A stretch of 64,000 nt of DNA from Flavobacterium panacis (GCF_024649945.1 NZ_JANKMS010000009.1:186001-250000); one strand, 5' to 3'. Counted from the first letter of the stretch, positions 8,658 through 17,843 are shown. Notes: generated by a model not told the origin, from the sequence alone. Translations and numbers: made by a program.

Positions 8658-9287
8658 ATGATATATAAAACAGTAATTGTAGACGATCATCCGATTGTAA
8701 TTTCAGGAATCGCAGGTTTGTTGTCGGATTTGGAAAATATTAAGATTGCAGAAAAATTTGAATCAGGAATTGCGCTTCTAGATTATATAGAAGACAATAC
8801 AGTCGATTTGATTTTAATGGATATTTTTCTTCCGGTTATAAATGGAGTTGATTTGTGTAAAACAATCAAACAGAAACATCCTAAAATTGTAATTATCGGA
8901 ATGAGCAGTCAGTCTGAAAGAAGTTTGGTAATGCAATTTATTCAAAACGGTGGAAATGGCTATATTCTTAAAAATGCTTCATTTGATGAATTTAAAAATT
9001 GTATTTATAAAGCCATTGACGGGGAAATTGTTTTTAGTGAAGAAGTACGAACAATTATTAGTCAGCCTTTATCTGAAGATTTAGAGCGTATTCCTGGTTT
9101 GAGTAGGAGAGAACGTGATATTGCTTTGCTGCTTTCTCAGGGAAAATCGACTCAGGAAATAGCCGATGATTTGTTTTTAAGTTTTTTAACGGTTCAGACC
9201 CATCGTAGAAATATTCTTCAAAAATATAAAATGAAAAATGTGGCAGAATTAATTGCTTTTTTGTTGAAGAACAATATGCTGAATTAA
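8658..9287 (+). CDS. LuxR/NarL-family response regulator
   Basis: The 209-residue protein has a receiver domain (acidic pair DD at residues 9-10, phospho-acceptor Asp55 in LILMD, switch Lys in YILKN). A C-terminal GerE helix-turn-helix follows (LSRRERDIALLL, then STQEIADDLFLSFLTVQTHRRNI). It forms an operon with the preceding histidine kinase, so it is phosphorylated by it. The palindrome at 6573-6590 is a plausible binding site, making the divergent lipoprotein gene and its own operon likely targets. The ATG is chosen by receiver-domain alignment. Confidence 0.93.
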   Translation: MIYKTVIVDDHPIVISGIAGLLSDLENIKIAEKFESGIALLDYIEDNTVDLILMDIFLPVINGVDLCKTIKQKHPKIVIIGMSSQSERSLVMQFIQNGGNGYILKNASFDEFKNCIYKAIDGEIVFSEEVRTIISQPLSEDLERIPGLSRRERDIALLLSQGKSTQEIADDLFLSFLTVQTHRRNILQKYKMKNVAELIAFLLKNNMLN

Positions 9288-9390
9288 GCCAGAATTGGTA
9301 TAAAAATGTCAAAATGACATTTTGTTAAAGTGGTGCGTAATTTGATGTTTGTTTTGTAAATTTAAAAATCAATCTAAAAAACAAAAAAAT

Positions 9391-10077
9391 ATGGGATCAG
9401 GATATTTAATTATTGCTGGAGCTATCATGTTGTTCAGCTGGCTAGTAAGCTCGCAGCTGAAGAGTAAATTCGAGTTGTATTCAAAATTGCAATTGAGAAA
9501 CGGTATGAGCGGTGCCGAAATCGCTGAAAAAATGCTTGCCGATAACGGAATCACAGATGTTCGTGTTATTTCAACACCTGGGCAATTAACCGATCATTAT
9601 AATCCTTCAGATAAGACGGTAAACTTAAGTGAGGCTGTTTATAATCATCGTAATGCAGCGGCAGCGGCAGTTGCAGCACACGAATGTGGCCACGCTGTAC
9701 AGCATGCAATCGGATACGAATGGCTTACAATGCGTTCTAAATTAGTGCCAATTGTAAGTGTAGCTTCAAATTATGTACAGTGGATTTTAATTGCTGGAAT
9801 TCTTATGATTAAAGTTTTTCCACAATTATTACTAATCGGAATTATTGTTTTTGCAGCTACTACTTTGTTTTCTATTATTACACTTCCAGTAGAATATGAT
9901 GCTAGTAACCGTGCTTTGGCCTGGTTAGAAAACAAACATATGTTAACACCAGAAGAACAAGCAGGAGCAAAAGATGCTTTAAAATGGGCGGCAAGAACCT
10001 ATGTAGTTGCTGCAATTGGTTCAATAGCAACGTTGTTGTACTATATCTGGATATATTCTGGAAGCAGAAGGAACTAA
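9391..10077 (+). CDS. YugP-family zinc metallopeptidase, membrane-bound
   Basis: The 228-residue protein has the zinc motif HECGH at residues 97-101, an HExxH relative. It has an N-terminal transmembrane helix (residues 5-21), two central helices (about 122-165) and a C-terminal helix. The motif LPVEYDASNRA holds the probable third zinc ligand. This matches the DUF2268-unrelated YugP/Zn-peptidase family (PF04298), whose substrate is not established. The ATG at 9391 was chosen over an in-frame start 42 nt upstream because families begin at the first membrane helix. The gene is single, with a terminator after it. Confidence 0.9.
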   Translation: MGSGYLIIAGAIMLFSWLVSSQLKSKFELYSKLQLRNGMSGAEIAEKMLADNGITDVRVISTPGQLTDHYNPSDKTVNLSEAVYNHRNAAAAAVAAHECGHAVQHAIGYEWLTMRSKLVPIVSVASNYVQWILIAGILMIKVFPQLLLIGIIVFAATTLFSIITLPVEYDASNRALAWLENKHMLTPEEQAGAKDALKWAARTYVVAAIGSIATLLYYIWIYSGSRRN

Positions 10078-10117
10078 TTTGCCAATTAGATAATTAGTCA
10101 ATTAGATAATTTATAGC

Positions 10118-10153
10118 AAACCCGACAGGTTTTTTAAATCTGTCGGGTTTTTG
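10118..10153. terminator. Bidirectional terminator
   Basis: AAACCCGACA pairs with TGTCGGGTTTTTG between the protease gene and the convergent small membrane protein gene. Confidence 0.75.
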
Positions 10154-10158
10154 TTTTA

Positions 10159-10434
10159 TTAATGTGCGTATTTTAGGATCAAGAATAATATAACCCAGAT
10201 TCCTGATATAATATAAATGCAGTTTAAATATTCTTTGTTTTCAGATCTGCTGTATTTATAATAAAGTACTAAAGTGTAAATAATACTTATTGGAATTGAT
10301 AATAAAAATAATAAAAAACCTGCTCCAGGATTACATACTCCGCTTGGAGCAGCTTTTTCTGCGAGGTATGTAAGAATGGAATATAGTGCAAAAAATAATA
10401 TTGTTTTAATTTCTGGCTTTATCGTATGGAACAT
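10159..10434 (-). CDS. Small three-helix membrane protein, unknown
   Basis: The 91-residue protein has hydrophobic segments at about 11-25, 38-60 and 71-88. A short GVCNPGAG loop, with a single Cys between Val and Asn-Pro, separates the first two. I recognise no family. The ATG at 10434 gives a Lys-containing cytoplasmic N-terminus. It lies 48 nt downstream of the Lrp-like gene on the same strand and could be co-transcribed. Confidence 0.6.
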   Translation of the reverse strand: MFHTIKPEIKTILFFALYSILTYLAEKAAPSGVCNPGAGFLLFLLSIPISIIYTLVLYYKYSRSENKEYLNCIYIISGIWVILFLILKYAH

Positions 10435-10482
10435 TTTAATTAAGTGTGTAAAAGAATTATCTAATTTTCAAATTATCTAATT

Positions 10483-10953
10483 CTAAAGCTGTATTTGCCT
10501 ATCAATTTGCTGATCTAACGAAATAAATGTTTCTGTTCTTGAAACTCCTTCAATAGCTTGAATTTTGGTGTTTAAAAGCTGCATTAAATGTTCGTTGTCA
10601 CGACAAATAATTTTAATTAAAACAGACCAGTTTCCTGTAGTATAATGACATTCTAAAACTTCGGGAATTTTTCTTAGTTCTTTTACGGCTTCTGAGTTTC
10701 TGGAGGCTTTGTCCAGGTAAACTCCAACAAAAGCCATTGTGTTATAGCCTAATACTTTTGGGTTTACAGTAAACTTAGATCCTGAGATAACGCCTGATTG
10801 TTCTAGCTTTTTTAATCTCTGGTGAATTGCCGCACCAGAAATTCCGATTTTATTGGCGATTTGTAGAATGGGCTTTCGGGCATCGTCCATTAAGTAACGA
10901 AGGATTTCTTTATCGATTCCGTCAATTTCAATTAAGAGAGAGTTGATTTTCAT
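10483..10953 (-). CDS. Lrp/AsnC-family transcriptional regulator
   Basis: The 156-residue protein has an N-terminal AsnC helix-turn-helix (residues about 10-60; DGIDKEILRYLMDDAR, then IANKIGISGAAIHQRLKKLE). A C-terminal RAM/ACT-like ligand domain follows (about 75-150, with GVYLDKAS, ECHYTTGNW and IEGVSRTETFISL). Such proteins form octamers and control amino-acid metabolism genes. Its effector cannot be read from the sequence. It faces away from the hemD-like gene, with a repeat and terminator region between. Confidence 0.93.
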   Translation of the reverse strand: MKINSLLIEIDGIDKEILRYLMDDARKPILQIANKIGISGAAIHQRLKKLEQSGVISGSKFTVNPKVLGYNTMAFVGVYLDKASRNSEAVKELRKIPEVLECHYTTGNWSVLIKIICRDNEHLMQLLNTKIQAIEGVSRTETFISLDQQIDRQIQL

Positions 10954-11120
10954 AACTTACAATTTGAAACTATTTTCCGTGATTTGGGTTTTGAATAGAA
11001 ATCAAATGTAGTTAAAATGCTCTGAAAATGGAAATTCCAAATTCTAGAACTGGAAATTAAATTCCAAAAATATCCAATTCGAACATATATTTCAAGCAAG
11101 AAAGATTGTATTTAAAACAA

Positions 11121-11165
11121 AAAAAATCCAAATCCCAAGTGATTAATTTGGAATTTGGATTTTTA
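11121..11165. terminator. Hairpin terminator downstream of the hemD-like gene
   Basis: AAAAAATCCAAATCCCAA pairs with TTGGAATTTGGATTTTT with few mismatches. It lies 31 nt after the hemD-like stop codon on the minus strand. Confidence 0.6.
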
Positions 11166-11195
11166 AAACTAGTATATTTTTTCCTCTTGGTTAGG

Positions 11196-11945
11196 TTATT
11201 TTCCTTTGTTTGCTTCGGCTACGTATTTTTCCAGCGCCATTGTCATAGAAGGAGTTTCAGGAGTTGGAGCAAGAATATCAATTCTTAAACCATGATCTAA
11301 AGCCTCTTTCTGAGTTGTGCTTCCAAATACAGCAATTCGAGTTTCATTTTGTTTAAAATCTGGGAAATTTTTAAACAATGATTTGATTCCGGTTGGACTG
11401 AAGAAAGCTAAAACGTCATAATAAACGTCTGCTAAATCAGATAAATCACTCATTACAGTTCTGTAGAAAATAGCTTGTGCCCAATCTACTTTAAGACCGT
11501 TTAATGTTACAGGAGCATCTGCATTTAATTGGTCAGATGCTGGAAGCAAAAACTTTTCGTCTTTGTACTTCTTGATTAACGGAGATAAATCTGCAAAATC
11601 TTTTGCCCCAACGTAAATTTTACGTTTTCTGTACACAACATACTTTTGAAGGTAAAACGCAACGGCCTCAGATTGACAGAAATATTTCAATCCTTCTGGA
11701 ACTTTGTAACGCATTTCATCAGCAACTCTAAAAAAATGATCTACAGCATTTCGACTTGTTAAAATGATCGCAGTGTAATGATTAAGATCGATTTTTTGTA
11801 ATCGAATCTCTTTTGCGCTAACCCCTTCTACATGAATAAATGGTCTGAAATCAATTTTTATTTTGTGTTTTTGTTGGAGCTCAAAGTAAGGAGAATTCTC
11901 CACTTTAGGTTCAGGCTGTGACACCAAAATTGTTTTCACTTTCAT
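11196..11945 (-). CDS. hemD: Uroporphyrinogen-III synthase family protein
   Basis: The 249-residue protein has the two-lobed HEM4 fold. The N-terminal strand is TILVSQPEP, followed by IILTSRNAVDHFF and a C-terminal lobe with VLAFFSPTGIKSLF and IAVFGSTTQKEA. The family cyclises hydroxymethylbilane to uroporphyrinogen III in haem and tetrapyrrole synthesis. The ATG at 11945 is preferred. An in-frame start 39 nt upstream lies inside the DUF4271 gene and adds a poorly conserved extension. It sits downstream of DUF4271, a pairing common in Flavobacteriia. No other haem genes are in the window, so the symbol rests on family match only. Confidence 0.8.
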   Translation of the reverse strand: MKVKTILVSQPEPKVENSPYFELQQKHKIKIDFRPFIHVEGVSAKEIRLQKIDLNHYTAIILTSRNAVDHFFRVADEMRYKVPEGLKYFCQSEAVAFYLQKYVVYRKRKIYVGAKDFADLSPLIKKYKDEKFLLPASDQLNADAPVTLNGLKVDWAQAIFYRTVMSDLSDLADVYYDVLAFFSPTGIKSLFKNFPDFKQNETRIAVFGSTTQKEALDHGLRIDILAPTPETPSMTMALEKYVAEANKGK

Positions 11946-11959
11946 ATTATAAATATTTT

Positions 11960-12628
11960 CTAAGCACTCCCTTTTGTTATCCAATAATAAAGAAAATAAT
12001 AAGGGGCTATTTCAAGAGCGCAAAGATATAAAATAAAATAAAATAACTTGCCGATAATTACGTTTTGATACGTTTTAATTGAAATAAAGTAAGAGTATAC
12101 ACTAATACACAGCGAAATACCAATGATTCCCAGCGGTATAATTTGCGGAATATTGTTGTAATAGAACAAAATAGCGTTGATTGGAAGGATCAAAACGCCA
12201 ATATAAGTTCTGTACGTTACTTTTTGTAAGTTAAATAGTTCTACAAAATCGTCGATATTGAAGGAAGTCGCTACAATTTTCTCAATTAAATATTTTCCTA
12301 AAATGAAATAAAGTAGAAAAGTTGCAATCTGAATAAACAAAATCCAATCGGTTTTGGCAGCATGTCCAAAAATGTTCATCGTAAGAAGGATGAAAAATGT
12401 ATACGATACAATTTGTACAAAAAATAGTCCAACTGTAAAGCTGCTTTTCAAATGGTTATTGTCGCGATAAATCTTCGCATATTTATCAGAAAAAATAAGT
12501 TTGCTAAATTCACTAAATCTGGTTTCGTAAGCAGATTTTGTCATAGCAACAACGGCAAAGGTGAGTACAAACAAAAAAGTTGCCCAGTCTTTGTTTTCAA
12601 GAATTCGAGGATGAAGTTGTTCAATCAT
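11960..12628 (-). CDS. DUF4271 membrane protein
   Basis: The 222-residue protein has about six hydrophobic segments (starting near residues 18, 67, 90, 137, 160 and 190) and a short lysine-rich end. The overall pattern matches DUF4271, a Bacteroidetes-specific family of unknown function that commonly precedes a HemD-like gene. The stop codon lies 14 nt before the preferred hemD start, so the pair should form one transcript. On the minus strand TAATTTTG (12636-12643) just upstream resembles a -7 element, which would give a very short leader. Confidence 0.8.
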   Translation of the reverse strand: MIEQLHPRILENKDWATFLFVLTFAVVAMTKSAYETRFSEFSKLIFSDKYAKIYRDNNHLKSSFTVGLFFVQIVSYTFFILLTMNIFGHAAKTDWILFIQIATFLLYFILGKYLIEKIVATSFNIDDFVELFNLQKVTYRTYIGVLILPINAILFYYNNIPQIIPLGIIGISLCISVYSYFISIKTYQNVIIGKLFYFILYLCALEIAPYYFLYYWITKGSA

Positions 12629-12705
12629 AGCGTTACAAAATTAGTAATTTTTTGATGCAATACTTTTATTATATATTTATTATGAATCAAATGCTATAAA
12701 AAGTT

Positions 12706-12713
12706 TACTTTTG
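12706..12713 (+). promoter_or_regulatory. -7 element upstream of the glycosyltransferase gene
   Basis: TACTTTTG 21 nt before the start codon at 12735. The -33 element is not obvious. It probably drives the glycosyltransferase, dihydroorotase and DUF4296 genes as one operon, given spacings of 10 and 9 nt. Confidence 0.55.
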
Positions 12714-12734
12714 CGGTGAAATTACCCAGAAAAA

Positions 12735-13460
12735 ATGAATGATAGTATTGTCATAATTCCCACATACAACGAAATTGAAAACATAGAAAGTATCGTAAGA
12801 GCTGTGCTTTCACAACATAAATCTTTTCATCTCCTTATTATAGATGATAATTCTCCTGATCATACTGCAAAAAAAGTAATTGCACTTCAGGAGGAATTTC
12901 CAGGGAAACTTTTCTTAGAACAGAGAACTAAAAAATCAGGTTTAGGAACTGCTTATGTTCATGGTTTTAAATGGGCTTTGGAACGCGATTATCAATTCAT
13001 TTTTGAAATGGATGCCGATTTCTCTCATAATCCAAACGATTTAGAAAAATTGTATGACGCTTGCCATTTTGGTGGAGCAGATCTTGCAATTGGATCTCGT
13101 TACGTAACAGGAGTAAATGTAGTCAATTGGCCTTTAAGCCGAGTTTTGATGTCTTACTTCGCTTCTGTTTATGTGAAATTTATTACTGGAATGAAAATTC
13201 ATGATGCAACAGCAGGTTTTGTTTGCTACAAACGAGAAGTGCTGGAGAAAATCAATTTAAATAAAATAAAATTTGTCGGATATGCGTTTCAGATTGAAAT
13301 GAAGTACAGAACCTATTGTGCCAAATTTCAAATTACTGAAGTGCCGATTATTTTTACAGATAGAACAAAAGGAGTTTCTAAAATGAGTAATGCCATTATC
13401 AAAGAAGCAATACTTGGAGTAATTTCGCTAAGATTAAGAAAATTAGTCAATTCATTATAA
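12735..13460 (+). CDS. Polyprenol-phosphate mannosyltransferase-like GT2 enzyme
   Basis: The 241-residue cytoplasmic GT-A glycosyltransferase has IIPTYNEIENI at residues 6-16, LIIDDNSPD at about 33-41, EMDADFSHNP at about 90-99 and GSRYVTG at about 118-124. This order is typical of dolichol-phosphate-mannose synthase (Dpm1/Ppm1) proteins. They transfer mannose from GDP-mannose to a polyprenyl phosphate carrier at the inner membrane. The bacterial donor and acceptor are inferred from the family. It is the first gene of a three-gene run with dihydroorotase and a DUF4296 lipoprotein, a conserved Flavobacterium order. Confidence 0.88.
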   Translation: MNDSIVIIPTYNEIENIESIVRAVLSQHKSFHLLIIDDNSPDHTAKKVIALQEEFPGKLFLEQRTKKSGLGTAYVHGFKWALERDYQFIFEMDADFSHNPNDLEKLYDACHFGGADLAIGSRYVTGVNVVNWPLSRVLMSYFASVYVKFITGMKIHDATAGFVCYKREVLEKINLNKIKFVGYAFQIEMKYRTYCAKFQITEVPIIFTDRTKGVSKMSNAIIKEAILGVISLRLRKLVNSL

Positions 13461-13470
13461 ACCAACCGAA

Positions 13471-14811
13471 ATGAACAGGATTTTAATAAAGAATGCCAAA
13501 ATTGTAAACGAAGGGACAATTTTTGAAGGTGATGTTTTAGTTGAAAACGATCTGATTGTTGAAATTGCAGACAGCATTTCATTAAAGACTTCAGATTGTA
13601 TCGTAATAGATGCCGAAGGTAATTATTTGATGCCAGGTGCAATTGATGATCAAGTACATTTTAGAGAACCAGGATTAACACATAAAGGGGACATCGAATC
13701 AGAATCTCGCGCTGCTGTTGCTGGAGGAATCACTTCTTTCATCGAACAACCAAATACGGTTCCAAATGCGGTTACTCAAGAAATATTAGAAGATAAATAT
13801 CAAATTGCTGCTCAAAAGTCATTTGCGAATTATTCGTTTATGATGGGCGCAACAAACGATAATCTGGAAGAAGTTTTAAAAACGAATCCAAAAAATGTTG
13901 CGGGAATCAAGATTTTCTTAGGTTCTTCAACGGGAAATATGCTGGTTGACAGAGAAGAGACTTTAGAGAAAATTTTTTCAAGTACGCCAATGTTAATTGC
14001 AGTTCACTGTGAAGATGAAACGACAATTAAAAATAACCTTGCAGCTTTTAAAGAGCAATATGGAGATGATGTTCCGGTAACAGCTCACAATTTGATAAGA
14101 AGTGCAGAAGCTTGTTATATTTCTTCTTCAAAAGCAGTGGCTTTGGCGAAACGTACTGGAGCTAGATTGCATATTTTTCATCTTTCAACAGCGAAAGAAA
14201 TGGAATTGTTTACGAATAAAATTCCGTTAGAAGATAAAAAAATCACAGCTGAAGTTTGTGTGCACCATCTTTGGTTTACAGATGAAGATTATAAAACAAA
14301 AGGGAATTTCATAAAATGGAATCCTGCTGTTAAAACTGCCGAAGATCGCGCCGAACTTTGGAAAGCTTTAAATGATGGAAGAATTGACGTAATTGCTACA
14401 GATCACGCACCTCATACTAAAGAAGAAAAAATGCAGTCTTATTTGAATGCGCCTTCTGGAGGTCCATTGGTTCAACATGCAGTGGTGGCGATGTTTGAAG
14501 CGCATCATCAGGGGAAAATTACTGTGGAGAAAATCGTGGAGAAAATGTGTCACAATCCTGCTAAAATTTTCAAAATCGAAAAAAGAGGTTTTATCAGAGA
14601 AGGATACCACGCCGATTTAGTAATCGTTAATCCGAGTTTGCCTTGGAGCGTAAAACCAGAAAATATTTTATACAAATGCGGATGGTCACCTTTTGAGAAC
14701 TTTACTTTCAAATCGAGAATTACACATACTTTTGTAAACGGAGAATTAGTTTATAATAATTTCAAAGTAAAAGATACAAGAGCTGGAAAAAGATTATTAT
14801 TTGACAGATAA
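13471..14811 (+). CDS. Dihydroorotase-family amidohydrolase
   Basis: Dihydroorotase interconverts carbamoyl-aspartate and dihydroorotate in pyrimidine synthesis. The 446-residue protein has DDQVHFREPG at residues 59-68, GITSFIEQPNT at about 90-100, KIFLGSSTG with the candidate bridging lysine near 150, and ATDHAPHT with the last metal ligand near 310. The usual metal-binding HxH after the first Asp is here Gln-Val-His, so one His ligand is replaced. Pyrimidine synthesis is still the most likely role, but another cyclic amidohydrolase activity cannot be excluded. It starts 10 nt after the glycosyltransferase gene. Confidence 0.85.
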   Translation: MNRILIKNAKIVNEGTIFEGDVLVENDLIVEIADSISLKTSDCIVIDAEGNYLMPGAIDDQVHFREPGLTHKGDIESESRAAVAGGITSFIEQPNTVPNAVTQEILEDKYQIAAQKSFANYSFMMGATNDNLEEVLKTNPKNVAGIKIFLGSSTGNMLVDREETLEKIFSSTPMLIAVHCEDETTIKNNLAAFKEQYGDDVPVTAHNLIRSAEACYISSSKAVALAKRTGARLHIFHLSTAKEMELFTNKIPLEDKKITAEVCVHHLWFTDEDYKTKGNFIKWNPAVKTAEDRAELWKALNDGRIDVIATDHAPHTKEEKMQSYLNAPSGGPLVQHAVVAMFEAHHQGKITVEKIVEKMCHNPAKIFKIEKRGFIREGYHADLVIVNPSLPWSVKPENILYKCGWSPFENFTFKSRITHTFVNGELVYNNFKVKDTRAGKRLLFDR

Positions 14812-14820
14812 AAAGCAACT

Positions 14821-15312
14821 ATGAAGAATCTTGTAGTAATACTATTGGTTTTATTTCTTTCTGTAAGCTGTAAAAAAGAGTTGGTAAAACAACCTGCAAA
14901 GCTTATTGAGAAGGACAAAATGATTGATATTATGTATGATTTGTCACTTTTGGAGGCCATGCGATATCAAAAACCATTGTCTCTAGATTCAGTTGAAACC
15001 GATGCGACAAAGTTTGTTTTAAAAAAGTATAAGGTAGACAGTCTTCAGTTTGCTCAGAATAATATGTATTATGCTTCAGATTATGAAACATATAAAGATA
15101 TGTTTGATGAGGTTAATAAAAGAATAGCCGTAGATCAAAGAGCGGCAGATTCTCTGGCTAAAATTGACGAGAAAAAAGCAGCGAAGGCGAATAAAAACAA
15201 ACCAAAAGAATTGAAAGAAGTTTCAAAAGATTCAGTTCGAAAAACCATTCCAAAGGTTAATATCGATTCGATTAAAATGGAGCAAATGAAACGCAGAAAA
15301 CAGATTCGTTAA
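14821..15312 (+). CDS. DUF4296 lipoprotein
   Basis: The 163-residue protein has a lipobox ending at Cys17 (VSCKKE). A helical domain follows with the DUF4296 signature (MIDIMYDLSLLEA, then YKVDSLQF and YYASDYETYKDMFDEV). A Lys/Ala-rich tail ends RRKQIR. The family is restricted to Bacteroidetes and has no known function. It starts 9 nt after the dihydroorotase gene and overlaps the end of the convergent SDR gene by 4 nt. Confidence 0.85.
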   Translation: MKNLVVILLVLFLSVSCKKELVKQPAKLIEKDKMIDIMYDLSLLEAMRYQKPLSLDSVETDATKFVLKKYKVDSLQFAQNNMYYASDYETYKDMFDEVNKRIAVDQRAADSLAKIDEKKAAKANKNKPKELKEVSKDSVRKTIPKVNIDSIKMEQMKRRKQIR

Positions 15313-16304
15313 ATCTGTTTTTTAATATAATCATGTACATCAGTAAAAACCGTTCCTAGAGCGGTTTTTATTTTTTCATTAGAATATAAGTTTTTAGAAT
15401 AAGAGGCTTTTGCGGTTGCTTTGGTAATACTTCTTTTTCTAAAAAATAAAGTCGAAAATAGTGTATCTGCAGTCCATAATAGATTCATGAAAAATGGTTT
15501 TGCATGAATATGAGGTTTTTTTGCTTTTAAAGCTTCTGCAACGGTGTTTAAAATATCTCTGAAAACAATATTGTCAGCGATGAGTGTGAAACGTTCGTTT
15601 TGAATATCGCTTTTCATTAATTCAAAAATGGTTTTCGAAACATCATCAACCGTAATAAAACCAGTACTTCCAAGTGTGTAAAATGAAAGTCCTTTTGAAA
15701 CTTTCTGATAAATTTCACTGCTTCCCTGTTCGAAAATAGTCATCATTTGCGGTGGACCTAAAATCACGCCAGGATTTACAATTATGACTTTAAGGCCTTC
15801 TTGTTGTCCGCGCCAAACTTCCATTTCGGCACCATATTTTGAAATAGCATAATCGCTATGTGGTTTTTCTGGATTCCAGTCGGTTTCTTCAGTAATAAAA
15901 GTTTCATGTGGAGCAATATCACCTAAAGCAGCAATCGAACTTATGAAGCAAAATTTCTCGATTTCTTTTGCAATAGAAAAATTGACGATGTTCGCGGTTC
16001 CTTCAATATTGGTTTTTCTGAGTTTTTCTTCGTCTTTTGGGTCAAACGAAATCAAAGCGGCGCAATGATAAACTTTTGTGATATCGATAAAAGCATCTTC
16101 TAAGGAGGGAACGTCAAGAATATCGGCTTCAAGCCAATTAATTTTTTCAAACAAATCGGATTTCTTATAAAAATCAAAAACCGATTTGGTTTTTTGAATG
16201 CTGTTTTGAGTTCTATAAATAGCCCGAACATTTTCTCCATTTTCAATTAAATGAAGCAATAAATGCGCGCCAACTAAACCAGTTCCTCCAGTTACTAATA
16301 CCAT
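15309..16304 (-). CDS. NAD-dependent epimerase/dehydratase (extended SDR)
   Basis: The 331-residue protein has the nucleotide-binding motif GGTGLVG at residues 6-12. The catalytic YxxxK is Y152/K156 in DYAISKYGAE, and the catalytic-Ser segment FISSIAALG is at about 120-128. HCAALISF at about 80 and NPGVILGP further on match extended short-chain dehydrogenases related to dihydroflavonol reductase. The substrate is unknown. A hydrophobic stretch near 270-290 could anchor it to the membrane. It overlaps the DUF4296 gene tail to tail by 4 nt. Confidence 0.88.
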   Translation of the reverse strand: MVLVTGGTGLVGAHLLLHLIENGENVRAIYRTQNSIQKTKSVFDFYKKSDLFEKINWLEADILDVPSLEDAFIDITKVYHCAALISFDPKDEEKLRKTNIEGTANIVNFSIAKEIEKFCFISSIAALGDIAPHETFITEETDWNPEKPHSDYAISKYGAEMEVWRGQQEGLKVIIVNPGVILGPPQMMTIFEQGSSEIYQKVSKGLSFYTLGSTGFITVDDVSKTIFELMKSDIQNERFTLIADNIVFRDILNTVAEALKAKKPHIHAKPFFMNLLWTADTLFSTLFFRKRSITKATAKASYSKNLYSNEKIKTALGTVFTDVHDYIKKQI

Positions 16305-16331
16305 TTTGTAAAGATAAGTTTTTGTTTTTTT

Positions 16332-16440
16332 GCCACAAAGACACTAAGGCGCAAAGTTTTTTGTTTTTTGCTACAAAGGTGTTAAGGCGCAAAGATTAAA
16401 AAAAATACTTTGCCTCTTAGTGTCTTAGCGCCTTAGTGGC
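16332..16440. repeat. Inverted-repeat element (GCCACAAAG...CTTAGTGGC)
   Basis: The left arm GCCACAAAGACACTAAGGCG and the right arm GTGTCTTAGCGCCTTAGTGGC are near reverse complements. An internal partial duplicate lies at about 16370-16394. It is a dispersed element of the same style as those at the window start and near 29280. It lies between the divergent SDR and tyrS genes. Confidence 0.6.
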
Positions 16441-16447
16441 AGAACTT

Positions 16448-16479
16448 TTTGTGTTTGACATTGCCATTGATTATATTTG
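16448..16479 (+). promoter_or_regulatory. Promoter of tyrS
   Basis: TTTG at 16448-16451, a 20-nt spacer and TATATTTG at 16472-16479, 21 nt before the start codon. Confidence 0.7.
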
Positions 16480-16500
16480 CGCAAATTATTTTAGAAAAAA

Positions 16501-17796
16501 ATGAAGAATCTAGTTGAAGAATTAAAATGGCGCGGGTTATATCATGATAGTATGCCTGGAACTGAAGAGCAATTACTAAAAGAGGCTACTGCTGCATATA
16601 TTGGTTTTGATCCAACGGCAGATTCTCTGCATATTGGAAGTATGGTTCAGATCATTTTATTGGTTCACTTAAAGAATTTTGGACACAGACCCATTGCTTT
16701 AGTTGGTGGAGCAACTGGAATGATTGGAGATCCTTCTGGTAAATCTGATGAAAGAAACTTGCTTGATGAAGTAGCTTTGGCTAAAAACGTTGCCGGAATT
16801 AAAAGTGTTTTGTCTCGTTTCTTAGATTTTAATTCAACTGATGCAAATGCGCCGGTAATGGTGAATAACTACGATTGGATGAAAGACTTTTCTTTTATCG
16901 ATTTTGCACGTGAAGTTGGAAAAAGAATCACTGTAAATTATATGATGGCTAAAGATTCTGTAAAAAAGAGATTTAGCGGAGAAGGTGAGGGAATGTCTTT
17001 TACAGAGTTCACTTATCAATTAATTCAAGGTTACGATTTTTATCATTTATATAAAAACAACAATTGTATTCTACAAATGGGTGGTTCTGATCAATGGGGT
17101 AATATTACCACAGGAACAGAATTAGTGCGTAGAATGGGTGGAGAAAATGCAAAAGCGTATGCTTTAACTACTCCATTAATTACAAAAGCTGACGGATCTA
17201 AATTCGGAAAATCTGAAGGAGGAAACGTTTGGTTGGATGCTGATAAAACTTCGGTTTACAAATTCTACCAATTTTGGGTAAACACAACAGATGCTGATGC
17301 TGAGAAATATATCAAAATCTTTACCTTCTTAGATAAAGATACAATTGATGCATTAATTGAAGAGCATAAAACAGCTCCTCATTTAAGAGTTTTGCAAAAG
17401 AAATTAGCAGAAGAAATTACTGTTTTTGTTCACAATAGAGAAGAATTAGAAAAAGCAATTCAAGCTTCAAATATTTTGTTTGGAAATTCAACTGCAGAAG
17501 ATTTGAAAAAATTGGATGAAGCGACTTTCTTAGAAGTTTTTGACGGAGTTCCGCAAGCTGAAATCACAAAAGCGGACTTGGAAAATGGATTGGAGATTAT
17601 TGCTGTTTTAAACAAAAAAACAGGTTTCTTTAAATCAAACGGTGAAGCAAGAAGAGCTTTAACAGCAAACTCAATTTCTGTAAACAGAGAAAAGATAAAA
17701 GAAGATTTTGTTTTAACTACAAATGATTTGATTAATAATCAATTCGTTTTATTACAAAGTGGTAAGAAGAATTATTTTGTAATTCGTGTAGTGTAA
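16501..17796 (+). CDS. tyrS: Tyrosine--tRNA ligase
   Basis: The class I synthetase of 431 residues charges tRNA-Tyr. The HIGH equivalent is HIGS at residues 44-47 and the KMSKS-type loop is KFGKS at 234-238. Tyrosine-binding residues lie in QLIQGYDF and QMGGSDQWGN. A C-terminal S4-like RNA-binding domain (about 360-431, with FKSNGEARRAL and INREKI-type residues) is present, as in TyrS of the bacterial type. It is monocistronic with its own promoter and terminator. Confidence 0.98.
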   Translation: MKNLVEELKWRGLYHDSMPGTEEQLLKEATAAYIGFDPTADSLHIGSMVQIILLVHLKNFGHRPIALVGGATGMIGDPSGKSDERNLLDEVALAKNVAGIKSVLSRFLDFNSTDANAPVMVNNYDWMKDFSFIDFAREVGKRITVNYMMAKDSVKKRFSGEGEGMSFTEFTYQLIQGYDFYHLYKNNNCILQMGGSDQWGNITTGTELVRRMGGENAKAYALTTPLITKADGSKFGKSEGGNVWLDADKTSVYKFYQFWVNTTDADAEKYIKIFTFLDKDTIDALIEEHKTAPHLRVLQKKLAEEITVFVHNREELEKAIQASNILFGNSTAEDLKKLDEATFLEVFDGVPQAEITKADLENGLEIIAVLNKKTGFFKSNGEARRALTANSISVNREKIKEDFVLTTNDLINNQFVLLQSGKKNYFVIRVV

Positions 17797-17843
17797 CTTT
17801 TTAATCGGTTATTTTTTAATTCATTACTGAAATCTAAATATAT

